DNA of 38,663 bases from the NCBI GenBank assembly GCA_013373575.1, contig JABXHP010000182.1, forward strand, positions 1-38,663, in the 5' to 3' direction. The translations under genes and the position numbers were made by a program. This DNA comes from Oceanospirillaceae bacterium (GTDB lineage Bacteria > Pseudomonadota > Gammaproteobacteria > Pseudomonadales > Balneatricaceae). A model generated the notes under the pieces. It did no database searches and had not been told where the DNA came from. It worked only from the letters and a program-made list of their open reading frames with translations. Shown piece by piece: positions 8,104-17,880 of this stretch; the first letter of the stretch is position 1; every line of letters begins with the position of its first letter.

Positions 8104-8523
8104 TTAAAAACGCAGTTTGGGTTCCCTAGCTCGCTCAAATATCGCATCCGCCAGTGCCCCAGCTACGTTGCTGTACCACTGATCCACATATTCACTAATC
8201 ATCTCTTGCACCTCTTGAAGGCTGAAGTGCATTGCATGCTCATGGATATCTCGAGAAATTCGGTCCATCTCAGTGTCTACAGTTTCCGCCAGATCTTTAC
8301 TCAATATGGCATACCAATCGACCCCATCATATTCAACAAGAAAATAAAAGTAGTCATAGATCGCCTCGTCCCAATATGTTGGGAGTAGGTCCTTGGTATC
8401 CGTGTCTTCAAAAAAGTATTGGCATACTGCATTAACGATCACTCGGCCAGCATCCGACTGCTCCATCAGTAACCAATCAAGAATGTGGCTTCGTTCAAGT
8501 GTCGCGATATCGCCCTGGGCCAT
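8104..8523 (-). CDS. Small acidic protein of unknown function
   Basis: This is a 139-aa protein with no recognised family. The ATG at 8523 has GAGG upstream at normal spacing. The sequence is strongly acidic and aromatic in the middle (TYWDEAIYDYFYFLVEYDGVDWYAIL). Its C-terminal half is helical (VQEMISEYVDQWYSNVAGALADAIFE) and ends in a basic tail. It has no signal peptide or transmembrane helix. It is transcribed divergently from hsdM, with a 175-bp shared intergenic region, and lies upstream of the phosphatase remnant on the same strand. Small acidic cytoplasmic proteins in defence islands are sometimes regulators or anti-restriction DNA mimics, but nothing here proves that. Confidence 0.6.
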   Translation of the reverse strand: MAQGDIATLERSHILDWLLMEQSDAGRVIVNAVCQYFFEDTDTKDLLPTYWDEAIYDYFYFLVEYDGVDWYAILSKDLAETVDTEMDRISRDIHEHAMHFSLQEVQEMISEYVDQWYSNVAGALADAIFERAREPKLRF

Positions 8524-8698
8524 CTGAATGCCTCGCTACTTTTGGTGCTCCGCCCCGTTACAGTAAAACCGACTACCAATTTAGAATAGTTATCATTGGA
8601 CTTAATTTCCAAACGACTAAGTAAGAGACTTCAACTTCTATCGCTGAATGCTATTGTTAAGTATCTGTATTAATTCACTGATTTAGGATTGCCAATCA

Positions 8699-10681
8699 AT
8701 GTCCGCGGAACAAAAAAGCCAAGTTAGTTCACTATCGTCTTTCATCTGGAGTATCGCTGATGAGCTTTGGGGTGACTTCAAGCACACGGACTTTGCTCGC
8801 ATAATCATTCCACTGTTGCTGTTACGCCGTCTTGAGTGCGTCTTGGAGCCAAGCAAAGAGAAGGTTCTAGAGTTCTATGATAAAGAGAAGAGCAGCGGCA
8901 TGGATATGGAGCTTGTGCTGCCAACCATTGCAGGGTTCCAGTTCTACAACACCTCTCGTTATACGCTGAGCAACCTTGGTTCCAATCATACGGCTGCAAA
9001 CCTTGAAGATTACGTCAGCAAGATGTCTCCAAACGTTCGTACGGTCTTTGAAGAATTTGGGTTCTCCAACACCATTGATGAGCTGGATCGTGCGAAATTG
9101 CTGTACCGAATCGTCAGTCGCTTTGCGTCTATCGATCTCCATCCAGAGACCGTTTCTAATCGCGTACTGTCTAATGCTTATGAAGAGCTAATTCGTAAGT
9201 TCGCTGCCTCAATTAATGAGAAGGCTGGGGAATTTATGACACCCAAGGACGTGGTACACCTCACCACCAAATTAGTTCTGTCACCAGATGAGCAGGTCTT
9301 TACCGATAGTGGTGTAATCCGATCTATCTACGACCCAACCTGCGGTATCTTGGGCTTCATTACGGATGGAATGGATTTGATCCACGAGTTTAATCCGACG
9401 GCGAAGATCGTTCCGTTTGGGCAAGAGTTAGATCCCAAAACCCACGCAATGGCACTCACGCTGATGCTTATTCAGGGCTTTGATGCCAAAAACGTACAGC
9501 AAGGCAATACGTTATCTGACGATAAGTTTAGCGACAAAAAATTCCACTATGGCTTGGCAAATCCGCCTTTTGGTATCAAATGGGATAAAGCCAAGGCTGC
9601 TGTAGAGCGCGAGCATAATAACCTTGGTTATGCAGGTCGCTTCGGCCCAGGTTTGCCCCGTGTGTCTGACGGTTCGATGCTCTTCTTGATGCACCTTGTA
9701 TCCAAAATGGAAGATCCCCAAAACGGCGGTGGTCGTGTAGGTATCGTTCTATCGGGTTCGCCACTATTCACGGGTGATGCGGGTTCTGGTGAATCTGAGA
9801 TCCGTCGTTGGTTGCTTGAAGAGGATATGGTTGAAGCGATCATTGCTTTGCCTACCGATATGTTCTTCAACACAGGCATCGGTACCTATGTATGGATTCT
9901 AACGAACAAGAAGGAAATCCATCGTAAGGGTAAGGTTCAACTCATCAATCTGGCTGACACTTGGACTTCAATGCGCAAGTCTGAGGGCACGAAACGACGC
10001 TACCTGACTGAAGAGCAGATCGATGATGTCGTCCGTGAATACGAATCCTTTGCGGAATCTGAGCGAACTAAGATCTTTGACACCAAAGACTTCGGCTACC
10101 GCAAAGTTGCCGTCAAACGTCCACTCAAAGGCAAGCTGGTTGTCACCAAAGAAGCGATTGCTTCACTTTCTGAAGGCAAGAACTTCCAGAAGCTGGATGA
10201 AGCTCAACAGGCTGCTTGGATTGGTTTCTTTGAAGCCAACTTGGGTGAACATGACTATGGCTGGGCGCAGTCACTCATGACTACACATAAGGGCAAAACT
10301 GCGTTCGGTAAGACAGGGAAGCCACTGGGTACTGAGTTCACCAATGCGTTCTTCGTACGTGATGAAGATGCTGAGCCTGTTCTTGATAACAAGGGACAGG
10401 TCATCCCTGATACCTCACTCAACGACAACGAAAGCATCCCGCTTGGGCAGGATATCGAAGAATACATGGGATCTGAGGTATGGCCTCATGTGCCTGATGC
10501 GTTCATCGACCACAGTGTTCGTGATGCTAAGGACGGTCAGACAGGCATCGTTGGTTATGAGATCAACTTTAACCGCTACTTCTACAAGTACGTTCCGCCA
10601 CGCCCTCTAGAAGAAATCGATGCCGATTTGAAGGCAACAGAGGCACGTATTCAGGCGCTATTGAGTGAGGTGGCAGAATGA
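8699..10681 (+). CDS. hsdM: Type I restriction-modification system, DNA methyltransferase subunit HsdM
   Basis: This 660-aa N6-adenine methyltransferase has the usual order. An N-terminal helical domain opens it (SFIWSIADELWGDFKHTDFARIIIPLLLLRRLE). The S-adenosylmethionine motif I follows (DPTCGILGF near 212; the usual G-G/S-G is slightly changed). Catalytic motif IV, NPPFG, is at about 288-292. After about residue 450 it has a long C-terminal extension ending in a segment typical of larger HsdM proteins (IVGYEINFNRYFYKYVPPRPLEEIDADL) that contacts HsdS. It acts as part of M2S to methylate host DNA and, with HsdR, as R2M2S. Its stop overlaps the hsdS start by 4 nt (ATGA), giving translational coupling. 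It is the first gene of the operon. The promoter should lie in 8524-8698, but I could not pick clear -35/-10 boxes. Confidence 0.95.
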   Translation: MSAEQKSQVSSLSSFIWSIADELWGDFKHTDFARIIIPLLLLRRLECVLEPSKEKVLEFYDKEKSSGMDMELVLPTIAGFQFYNTSRYTLSNLGSNHTAANLEDYVSKMSPNVRTVFEEFGFSNTIDELDRAKLLYRIVSRFASIDLHPETVSNRVLSNAYEELIRKFAASINEKAGEFMTPKDVVHLTTKLVLSPDEQVFTDSGVIRSIYDPTCGILGFITDGMDLIHEFNPTAKIVPFGQELDPKTHAMALTLMLIQGFDAKNVQQGNTLSDDKFSDKKFHYGLANPPFGIKWDKAKAAVEREHNNLGYAGRFGPGLPRVSDGSMLFLMHLVSKMEDPQNGGGRVGIVLSGSPLFTGDAGSGESEIRRWLLEEDMVEAIIALPTDMFFNTGIGTYVWILTNKKEIHRKGKVQLINLADTWTSMRKSEGTKRRYLTEEQIDDVVREYESFAESERTKIFDTKDFGYRKVAVKRPLKGKLVVTKEAIASLSEGKNFQKLDEAQQAAWIGFFEANLGEHDYGWAQSLMTTHKGKTAFGKTGKPLGTEFTNAFFVRDEDAEPVLDNKGQVIPDTSLNDNESIPLGQDIEEYMGSEVWPHVPDAFIDHSVRDAKDGQTGIVGYEINFNRYFYKYVPPRPLEEIDADLKATEARIQALLSEVAE

Positions 10682-11982
10682 ATGCTCCTTATCCCGAATA
10701 TAAAGACTCGACAGTATTGTGGGCGGGAAAAATTCCCAAACACTGGAGTGATTCAAGAATAAAATTCGTATCCACATGCCTTGATGGAAAGCGGATTCCT
10801 TTAAACGCTGAGCAAAGGGGTGAAATGCCTGGTGACTATCCTTACTGGGGAGCCAATGGAGTAGTTGATCATATAGATCAATATCTATTTGACGAAGATT
10901 TAGTGCTGCTTGGTGAGGATGGTGCTCCTTTTTTCGATTCTTTAAAAGACGTGGCATTTAATGTGTCGGGAAAGGTTTGGGTTAACAACCATGCTCATAT
11001 CCTTCGTCCAGTAATCGATAAGATCGAGAACAGATTTCTACGCCACGTTCTAAATTCTGTTTCATACAAGCTTTATATCAATGGGAGTACAAGAGACAAG
11101 CTGACTCAAGCTGAAATGAACGATATCGCTTTCCCTCTTCCACCAGTTGATGAGCAAGAGACTATTTCTGAATACCTGGATTCAGAGACCAGTAGAATCG
11201 ATTCCCTAATCTCCGAAAAACAACGCTTCATCGAACTCCTTAAAGAGAAGCGCCAAGCGTTGATCTCCCATGTTGTCACCAAAGGGCTTGATGCCAATGT
11301 GGAGATGAAGGATAGCGGGGTTGAGTGGATTGGGGTGATTCCAAAGCACTGGATTATTCGTCGCTTGAAGCATTCCAGCGTGATTCAGTCAGGCATAGCA
11401 AAGGGCAAAGATGTAGTCGGAAAAGAGACAATTGCAGTGCCTATGCTGCGGGTTGCTAATGTTCAAGATGGATACTTGGATCTTAACGATGTTCATATGA
11501 TTGATATTGAACCAAGAGAGCTTGAACGATACTCCTTGCGTGAAGGAGATCTACTTATGAATGAGGGTGGAGATAATGATAAGTTAGGTAGAGGTACATT
11601 ATGGACAGGCTCTATTTCTCCATGTATTCATCAAAACCACGTTTTTGCCATACGCATATTAGACCTCCCAGCGGAGTGGGTCGCTATGTTAACCCGTGCA
11701 TCGTATGCCAAATTTCATTTCTATAGGTCTTCGAAACAGAGTACTAATTTAGCCTCAATTTCTTCCTCAAATATTAAGTTGACCCCGCTGGTGGTGCCAC
11801 CAATTGAGGAAATCAATAACATCTTAAAATATCTGGAATCAGAATTAAGTAAGATAGACTCTCTAATCGATGAAGTAGGCAGCTCTGCGGAATTGCTTAA
11901 AGAACACCGCTCAGCCCTGATCAACGCAGCCGTTACAGGGAAGATTGATGTGCGTGGGTTTGACAACAAGGGAGCGGCGTAG
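10678..11982 (+). CDS. hsdS: Type I restriction-modification system, specificity subunit HsdS
   Basis: The 434-aa specificity subunit has the expected two-fold layout. The first target-recognition domain covers about 15-155, followed by a central conserved helix (LPPVDEQETISEYLDSETSR and the segment to VVTKGL). The second recognition domain covers about 215-375. A distal conserved helix (IEEINNILKYLESELSKID) closes it. The two helices form the antiparallel coiled coil that sets the spacing of the bipartite target. The AWTSIPKHW-like motifs (AGKIPKHWSD and EWIGVIPKHWII) open each half, as in many HsdS proteins. The recognition sequence cannot be read from the protein. It overlaps hsdM by 4 nt, and its stop shares a base with the next start (TAGTG). 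Confidence 0.94.
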   Translation: MNAPYPEYKDSTVLWAGKIPKHWSDSRIKFVSTCLDGKRIPLNAEQRGEMPGDYPYWGANGVVDHIDQYLFDEDLVLLGEDGAPFFDSLKDVAFNVSGKVWVNNHAHILRPVIDKIENRFLRHVLNSVSYKLYINGSTRDKLTQAEMNDIAFPLPPVDEQETISEYLDSETSRIDSLISEKQRFIELLKEKRQALISHVVTKGLDANVEMKDSGVEWIGVIPKHWIIRRLKHSSVIQSGIAKGKDVVGKETIAVPMLRVANVQDGYLDLNDVHMIDIEPRELERYSLREGDLLMNEGGDNDKLGRGTLWTGSISPCIHQNHVFAIRILDLPAEWVAMLTRASYAKFHFYRSSKQSTNLASISSSNIKLTPLVVPPIEEINNILKYLESELSKIDSLIDEVGSSAELLKEHRSALINAAVTGKIDVRGFDNKGAA

Positions 11983-12899
11983 TGTCAGGAAAATCTATCC
12001 GACTCTTTCTTGTCGACGGTGACTACAATGGCCTCATTACTGCTGAGTTAGTGAACTGGACAGGACATACTTTAGCAGGCCCAAGATCTGAACTGCCTAA
12101 CCTACTGGCCCGTGAGGAGTGTCATCAGAGAACGGGTATCTATTTTCTTGTCAGCAGAGAATCGTCTGACTCAGGATTGTCGGTATATATCGGGGAGTCT
12201 GATGATATCGCTAAGCGGCTAAAGCAACACAGTAGGCCTGAATCTTCAGGTGGTAAGGACTTTTGGGATTATGTGGTTGTGATCACTTCCAAGGATGGCA
12301 ATCTAACAAAGGCCCACGTGAAATATCTGGAAAGTAGGCTGATTAGAATTACCAAGGATGTTGGTCGCTGTTCCCTCATTAATAGTGTTACCCCTGAGTT
12401 CACTTCGCTGCCTGAATCGGATAGTTCTGATATGGAGTTCTTTATCGAACAGGTTCAGATGGTAGTTCCTGCGATTGGATTCACCTTCCTAAAGCCAGTT
12501 AAAAAATCCGTAGACTCAGGATCAGGAGATTCTGTTATCTATCTGCTGGAGTCGCCGAAACATCGATTAAGAGCCAGAGCAACCGAAGATGGCGCAGACT
12601 TTATTGTTCTCAAAGGCTCCGATTCTATAGGGAAGTGGAACGGTAAAAACGGGGGATACGGTCGTCTATACAGAGAGCTTTGCGACAGAGGCGTGCTTGA
12701 GGAGACCCAAAATGGAAGACGTGTTTTCACAAAGGATTACGCTTTCTCTAGTCCAAGCGCAGCCGCTGCTACTGTATATGGCCGAAGCACAAATGGCCGC
12801 CAGGCATGGATTGTTGAGGGTACAGGTCAAACCTACCACCTATATCAATCGGCAAAAATAGCTGAAGTGCTACCCGACAACGAAACGTCAGAGGTCTAA
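11982..12899 (+). CDS. GIY-YIG nuclease-like protein with C-terminal DUF4357 domain
   Basis: This 305-aa protein starts with GTG overlapping the hsdS stop. Residues about 50-140 carry a GIY-YIG fold: TGIYFLVSRE, then VYIGESDDIAKRLKQH, with the arginine after the tyrosine pair and DFWDYVVVITSKDGNLTKAHVKYLESRLI supplying the downstream Glu. The C-terminal part (YGRLYRELCDRGVLEETQNGRRVFTKDYAFSSPS..., then STNGRQAW) matches what I know of DUF4357, which commonly follows GIY-YIG in this family. Such genes are found inside type I restriction loci. Whether they cut DNA or modulate restriction is unclear. All transcription signals point to a four-gene operon with hsdM, hsdS and hsdR, and the hsdR start lies 1 nt after this stop codon. 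Confidence 0.82.
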   Translation: MSGKSIRLFLVDGDYNGLITAELVNWTGHTLAGPRSELPNLLAREECHQRTGIYFLVSRESSDSGLSVYIGESDDIAKRLKQHSRPESSGGKDFWDYVVVITSKDGNLTKAHVKYLESRLIRITKDVGRCSLINSVTPEFTSLPESDSSDMEFFIEQVQMVVPAIGFTFLKPVKKSVDSGSGDSVIYLLESPKHRLRARATEDGADFIVLKGSDSIGKWNGKNGGYGRLYRELCDRGVLEETQNGRRVFTKDYAFSSPSAAAATVYGRSTNGRQAWIVEGTGQTYHLYQSAKIAEVLPDNETSEV

Positions 12900-12900
12900 A

Positions 12901-15900
12901 GTGAGCCAAGCACATCACGAGATCAAGTTTGAGGAATATGTAACCCAGAAGCTGGTTGAAGGCGGCTGGGTTGAGGGCGATCCAACTAAGTACGACAAAG
13001 AGCGTGCGCTATACCCTGAGGATGTCGTTTCTTGGGTTCAATCCACGCAGCCTGAAGCCTGGGCAAAGCTCACCCGCTTGAACGGTGAAGGTGCAGGCAC
13101 GGTTCTACTTGATCGCTTGGTGAAGGAGCTGGCAGCGGGTACGGGTGGTACTGCTCAAGTTGTCCGCAATGGAATTCAGATCGCAGGCGCGGGCCGCATC
13201 AAGATGAGCGAGTCTGCGCCTGAAGATAAGAACAATGAGAAGCTGATTGATCGTTACCAGAAGAACATTCTGCGTGTAGTGCGTCAGGTTAAATACTGTC
13301 CGACCCGTGAGTGGTCGATTGACCTTGTTCTGTTCATCAATGGCATTCCTGTTGCCACTGTTGAACTCAAAACGGACTTCACCCAGTCCATCGATGATGC
13401 GATAGAGCAATACAAGAAAGACCGTCTTCCTAGTGATCCCAACACCAAACGCAAAGAGCCGCTACTAACCTTTAAGCGTGGTGCAGTCGTCCATTTTGCG
13501 ATGTCTGATTCAGAGATTGCGATGACCACAAAGCTAGATGGAGACGGAACCTTCTTCCTTCCATTTAACAAGGGGAACAATGGTCATGCTGGTAATGCGG
13601 TTCGTGCCGATGGAGAATATCCTGTTGCTTACTTTTGGGAAGAGGTCGCAACCTGGGAAAACTGGCTACGCATATTCCATAGTTTCGTCTTTGTTGAGAA
13701 GGCCCAGAAGGTCGACAAGCATGGAAACCCTTACATCAAAGAGACGCTGATCTTCCCACGCTACCACCAGCTTGAAGCGGTCAATCGTATGATTTCTGAT
13801 GTGAAGGCGAACGGCCCAGGTCTTCAATATCTCAATGAGCACAGTGCTGGATCAGGCAAAACGAACACTATTGCATGGACAGCTCATGACCTCATTAAGC
13901 TCCGTTATGATGATGGTAAGCCTTACTTCAACTCTGTAATTGTCGTTACAGATAGAACGGTTCTAGACGCTCAGTTACAGGATGCGATAGGTCAAATTGA
14001 CGCAAACTTTGGTGTCGTAGCTAACATCGAACGTTCTAAAAGCTCTAAATCCAAATCAGAGCAACTAGCCGAAGCGATGCTGAACGGATCACCAATTATT
14101 GTGGTAACGCTGCAAACGTTCCCATTTGCGATGGAGGCAATCCTCACCGATAAAAAACTTCTCGATAAAAGTTTCTCCGTCATCGTTGATGAAGCTCACA
14201 CAAGCCAAACAGGGTCTAGCGCTCAAGCGCTAAGCCATGTCTTAGGAATGAAAAGTTCTACAGACTTGAGCGCCATGGACATTGACGATTTACTGCTGGC
14301 GATCCAGAGCATGCGGGTAAGGCCAAAGAATGTGTCATATTTTGCATTCACAGCCACGCCTAAACATTCGACTATGATGCTATTTGGGCGCCCGCAAGAT
14401 CCATCTCAGCCTGTTTCAGATGAAAATCCACCAGTATCGTTCTCGAAGTACACTCAGCGTCAGGCGATTGAAGAGGGCTTTATTCTGGATGTGCTCCAGA
14501 ACTATACGCCCTATAAAGAGGCTTATCGCTTAGGCAGCCACCTTGACCACGATGAACGGGTAGATAAGAAGTTGGCGAACCGTGCCCTTGCACGATGGAA
14601 ATCTCTTCACCCGACCAACGTCCATCAGAAGATCGAATTCATCATTAACCACTTCATGATGACCATACATCCATTGCTTGAAGGTGAAGCTAAGGCGATG
14701 GTGGTTACCAGTGGTCGCCCGCAAGCGGTGAAGTACAAGATGGCTTTCGACAAGTATATCGAGAAGCATGGTCTTCAGGGCGTAAAAGCCTTAGTAGCAT
14801 TCTCGGGCAAAGTTACTGGCGATCTGTTAGGTGATGATGACCCTGCTGACCCAATAGGCTTTGACCCAGAGGGCGAGTACACGGAATACAGTCTCAATCC
14901 AGGCGCTGACAGTTCTGACCTGCGCCATGTATTCGATCAAACCGAGTACAACGTCATGATCGTTGCCAACAAATTCCAGACAGGCTTCAATCAGCCAAAG
15001 CTTGTCGCTATGTACTTAGACAAGCGTTTAAGTGGTGTTGAAGCAGTCCAGACACTTTCCCGTCTAAACCGCACTTACCCTGGTAAAGACACAACTTACG
15101 TTATCGACTTCGTGAATGAACCAAAGGTAATTCTGGACTCTTTCAAGCAATACGACGATGGTGCTGAGATTGAGGAAGTTCAGGACTTAGACGTTGTATA
15201 TGACCAGAAAGCTAAGTTGGATGAGCTTGGTATATATAACAGTGCTGATCTGGTTAAGTTCAAGGACGCCCGTGGAAAATTCTTCATGGGTAAGCACAAA
15301 CCAAGCGAGCTCCATAAGAAGCTCTATGCGGCTACACAGCGTCCTACAGATGTATTCAACGCCCAGATGAATCAGTTGAATGAGACTATCAAGCATTGGG
15401 ACCAAGCATTCGATAAAGCTAAGACGTCCAACGATGAGAAAGGTATGGAATATGCCGAATCTCAGCGCTCTGAGTACAGCAAGCAGCGTGAGTTGCTGAA
15501 TGTATTCAAGTCAGGTTTGGGTAAGTTTGTACGCACCTATAACTACATCGCTCAGTTGGTAGAGCTGGCTGATGCAGAGCTTGAGAACTTCGCCGCCTTT
15601 GCCAAACTCCTTGCCCGTCGTCTCCAGGGCGTGCCTGTTGAGCAGATTGATCTCACAGGTATTGTGATGACCCATTTTGAGATCAAAGAGAGAGAGTTTG
15701 ATGGTGAAGGTGAAGCGTCCCCGTTGAACCCTGTTGGTTCAGGCATCGAAGAAGGCAGAGACCGCGAGAAGGAATTTCTATCTCAGATCATTGCACGAAT
15801 GAACGATATTTTCGGCGACGTATCTGACCAAGAGAGTCGTGAGCACTTTACCAACCATATCGTCGGGCTTACTCAGTCCAATGAGGTTGTGAAAGAGCAA

Positions 15901-16107
15901 ATTGAGAAAAACACCAAGCAGCAGGCTCTAAATGGAGACTTGCCTGCAGAGGTAAACGCTGCCATTGTAAGAGCTATGACCTCACATGGAGAGCTTTCAA
16001 GAGTCTTACTTCAAGATCCACAAAGTATGTCAGCATTTGTCTCGCTGGTGTACGACATCGCGAAATCTAACCAATCTGATTCATCAAGACAGAGCGGATT
16101 TGGCTAA
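12901..16107 (+). CDS. hsdR: Type I restriction-modification system, endonuclease/translocase subunit HsdR
   Basis: This 1068-aa motor and nuclease subunit has the full set of motifs. The N-terminal nuclease has D141 and the E-L-K at 155-157 (TVELKTDF), preceded by REWSIDLVLF, which is the PD-(D/E)XK site. The SF2 translocase has Walker A GSGKT at 317-321, DEAH at 430-433, TATP (FAFTATPKH), and C-terminal motifs including QTGFNQPKL and LSRLNRTYPGKD. A C-terminal helical region for HsdM/HsdS binding begins after about 800. The GTG start at 12901 follows the upstream stop by 1 nt. With HsdM and HsdS it would pull unmodified DNA and cut at random distant sites. All key residues are present, so the system looks functional. 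Confidence 0.96.
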   Translation: MSQAHHEIKFEEYVTQKLVEGGWVEGDPTKYDKERALYPEDVVSWVQSTQPEAWAKLTRLNGEGAGTVLLDRLVKELAAGTGGTAQVVRNGIQIAGAGRIKMSESAPEDKNNEKLIDRYQKNILRVVRQVKYCPTREWSIDLVLFINGIPVATVELKTDFTQSIDDAIEQYKKDRLPSDPNTKRKEPLLTFKRGAVVHFAMSDSEIAMTTKLDGDGTFFLPFNKGNNGHAGNAVRADGEYPVAYFWEEVATWENWLRIFHSFVFVEKAQKVDKHGNPYIKETLIFPRYHQLEAVNRMISDVKANGPGLQYLNEHSAGSGKTNTIAWTAHDLIKLRYDDGKPYFNSVIVVTDRTVLDAQLQDAIGQIDANFGVVANIERSKSSKSKSEQLAEAMLNGSPIIVVTLQTFPFAMEAILTDKKLLDKSFSVIVDEAHTSQTGSSAQALSHVLGMKSSTDLSAMDIDDLLLAIQSMRVRPKNVSYFAFTATPKHSTMMLFGRPQDPSQPVSDENPPVSFSKYTQRQAIEEGFILDVLQNYTPYKEAYRLGSHLDHDERVDKKLANRALARWKSLHPTNVHQKIEFIINHFMMTIHPLLEGEAKAMVVTSGRPQAVKYKMAFDKYIEKHGLQGVKALVAFSGKVTGDLLGDDDPADPIGFDPEGEYTEYSLNPGADSSDLRHVFDQTEYNVMIVANKFQTGFNQPKLVAMYLDKRLSGVEAVQTLSRLNRTYPGKDTTYVIDFVNEPKVILDSFKQYDDGAEIEEVQDLDVVYDQKAKLDELGIYNSADLVKFKDARGKFFMGKHKPSELHKKLYAATQRPTDVFNAQMNQLNETIKHWDQAFDKAKTSNDEKGMEYAESQRSEYSKQRELLNVFKSGLGKFVRTYNYIAQLVELADAELENFAAFAKLLARRLQGVPVEQIDLTGIVMTHFEIKEREFDGEGEASPLNPVGSGIEEGRDREKEFLSQIIARMNDIFGDVSDQESREHFTNHIVGLTQSNEVVKEQIEKNTKQQALNGDLPAEVNAAIVRAMTSHGELSRVLLQDPQSMSAFVSLVYDIAKSNQSDSSRQSGFG

Positions 16108-16153
16108 GCTTCGCTCGGTATTTTGCCATTAAGATAGGAGCTCGTTTGGTTCG

Positions 16154-17848
16154 ATGAAACTTTTAGATGTTACAAACGACGGTCGTTACCTCTACATTCA
16201 CACTGACGAAGGAACGAGACGCCAATCTCTTAATTGGAGCGGGGTGGCAGAACTAGAGAAGCAATGTCGTGAAGCAATAGGCCAAACTATTATTACTTCT
16301 ACGTGGGGCGACTGGGATCCTAGCGTTTGGTTCCAATCCATAAAAGTCGTCGGCTTAGAAACGGTAACTAACACTGAGCCAAGCCCGAGCTTGGACAACA
16401 TAGACTCATCTATCCCCACGGGAAGAATTTGGGAAACAAAAGATTCTCAGCGAATCTACGGCCCCCCTGGCACTGGAAAAACAACTACATTAATTGAAAC
16501 AGTTGTGTCTGCTGTTCAAAGCGGTATGAAGCCCGAACACATAGGCTACTTTGCGTTTACCAATGTAGCTGCTGACGAGGCGAGAGAGAGAATTTCGTCT
16601 GAATCCTCTGTAAGTGCTTCTAGTTTTTCTAACTTTTCTACACTTCACAGTCTCGCTACTCGTATTGGTGGCGCGTTGGGAAACGCATTGTGCAACAACG
16701 AAAATCTTGACCGATTCGATTCTAATATTGTTTTTTCGGAAGAGTGGTTGAAAGCTGGAGACTCATCCACAATCGTTTCGAGACCGTTCCATCCCGTACT
16801 AGATCTCTACAGCCTGAGAATCAATACGAAAGCACCATTTCTGGATTGGACAAACTCTAGGGAAGATAAGGCTCGGCTAGTTTTAGAGAAATTTTTTAAT
16901 AAAAAGATAGACTCGAGTGAGGTTCGGCAAGCTGCGTCCGAGTACTATAAAACTTACGTTGCCTTTAAAAAGGCTAACAATCTCGCGGATTACAACGACG
17001 TTATCGTAAACGTTGTGGATCCCTCATTTCCAGACAAGAACATCCCGACCTTTGAACTTCTCATCATAGACGAGGCTCAGGACTTGAGCGCGCTTATGTG
17101 GGATTTCGTTGAAAAATTAGCCTCTAAAGCAAAGTACACAATACTGGCGGGCGATGACGATCAGGCGATAATGGAGGCGTTCGGGGCAGCACCCAAACTG
17201 TTTAATCAGTTCCCGACTACGATACCAGATCAGCAACTTACTGAATCATATCGCCTACCTGGAAATTTAAAGGCATTCATCGACATCAACTTTTCAAATG
17301 AGATTTGGGCAGGCTTGTATCCAAACCGTAAAGCAAAAAGTTGGACAGCACGCCAGGGTAGTGAGGAACACGGGACAATAATCAGTCATCGGTTGGTGGA
17401 GGTAAAAAACGGCGAATCCCGCGATCTGTCTGCTCAACAGCTCAATTTTGACGATGTTGTTCGGTTTGTTGCCAAAAACTCTACAGAAGAATGGTTGATT
17501 ATGGCGCCAACCAAAGCTACATGCCGAAAGTTCTCGGCTGCTTTGAAGGCTCTAAACGTGCCCCATTTCTTGCAGCGTCGAGACGTTCTGAGCAAGTCAA
17601 ACAGGATTCAAATCCAAACTGTTCACACTTCCAAGGGCATGGGTTGCGATAACGTGGTTGTTCTGTGTGACCCGAAATCTCGAGGGGACAAGTTCATGTT
17701 CGAGCAGGACCGTAGGCTGCTCTATGTGGCTTTAACACGGTCAAAGAGCCGCTTAATTACCGTCGGGCTTAGCGTTCTTGGTGTTAACCAAGGCGAGCGC
17801 TCCTATGTGGCTGAGCCAGGGGAGTTCGATTATGTTCAAAAATTTTAA
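16154..17848 (+). CDS. UvrD/Rep-like SF1A helicase
   Basis: This is a 564-aa ATP-dependent helicase. After a unique N-terminal domain of about 90 residues come Walker A GPPGTGKTT (near 103), motif Ia (YFAFTNVAADEARER), motif II IDEAQDLS (near 305), motif III (LAGDDDQAIMEAFGA), motif IV (LTESYRLP), motif V (QIQTVHTSKGMGCDNVVVL) and motif VI (RRLLYVALTRSKSRL). It is shorter than UvrD (about 720 aa) because the 2B insertion is reduced. It has no nuclease domain. It starts 46 nt after hsdR with AGGAG 13 nt upstream of the ATG, so it is probably co-transcribed with the restriction operon. It could act on restriction products or be a separate defence gene. Two-gene defence systems with UvrD-like helicases (Gabija, for example) need a partner nuclease that I do not see next to it. 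Confidence 0.88.
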   Translation: MKLLDVTNDGRYLYIHTDEGTRRQSLNWSGVAELEKQCREAIGQTIITSTWGDWDPSVWFQSIKVVGLETVTNTEPSPSLDNIDSSIPTGRIWETKDSQRIYGPPGTGKTTTLIETVVSAVQSGMKPEHIGYFAFTNVAADEARERISSESSVSASSFSNFSTLHSLATRIGGALGNALCNNENLDRFDSNIVFSEEWLKAGDSSTIVSRPFHPVLDLYSLRINTKAPFLDWTNSREDKARLVLEKFFNKKIDSSEVRQAASEYYKTYVAFKKANNLADYNDVIVNVVDPSFPDKNIPTFELLIIDEAQDLSALMWDFVEKLASKAKYTILAGDDDQAIMEAFGAAPKLFNQFPTTIPDQQLTESYRLPGNLKAFIDINFSNEIWAGLYPNRKAKSWTARQGSEEHGTIISHRLVEVKNGESRDLSAQQLNFDDVVRFVAKNSTEEWLIMAPTKATCRKFSAALKALNVPHFLQRRDVLSKSNRIQIQTVHTSKGMGCDNVVVLCDPKSRGDKFMFEQDRRLLYVALTRSKSRLITVGLSVLGVNQGERSYVAEPGEFDYVQKF

Positions 17849-17880
17849 CGGTTCAGACAACTGAGTCGATCTAACTACCT

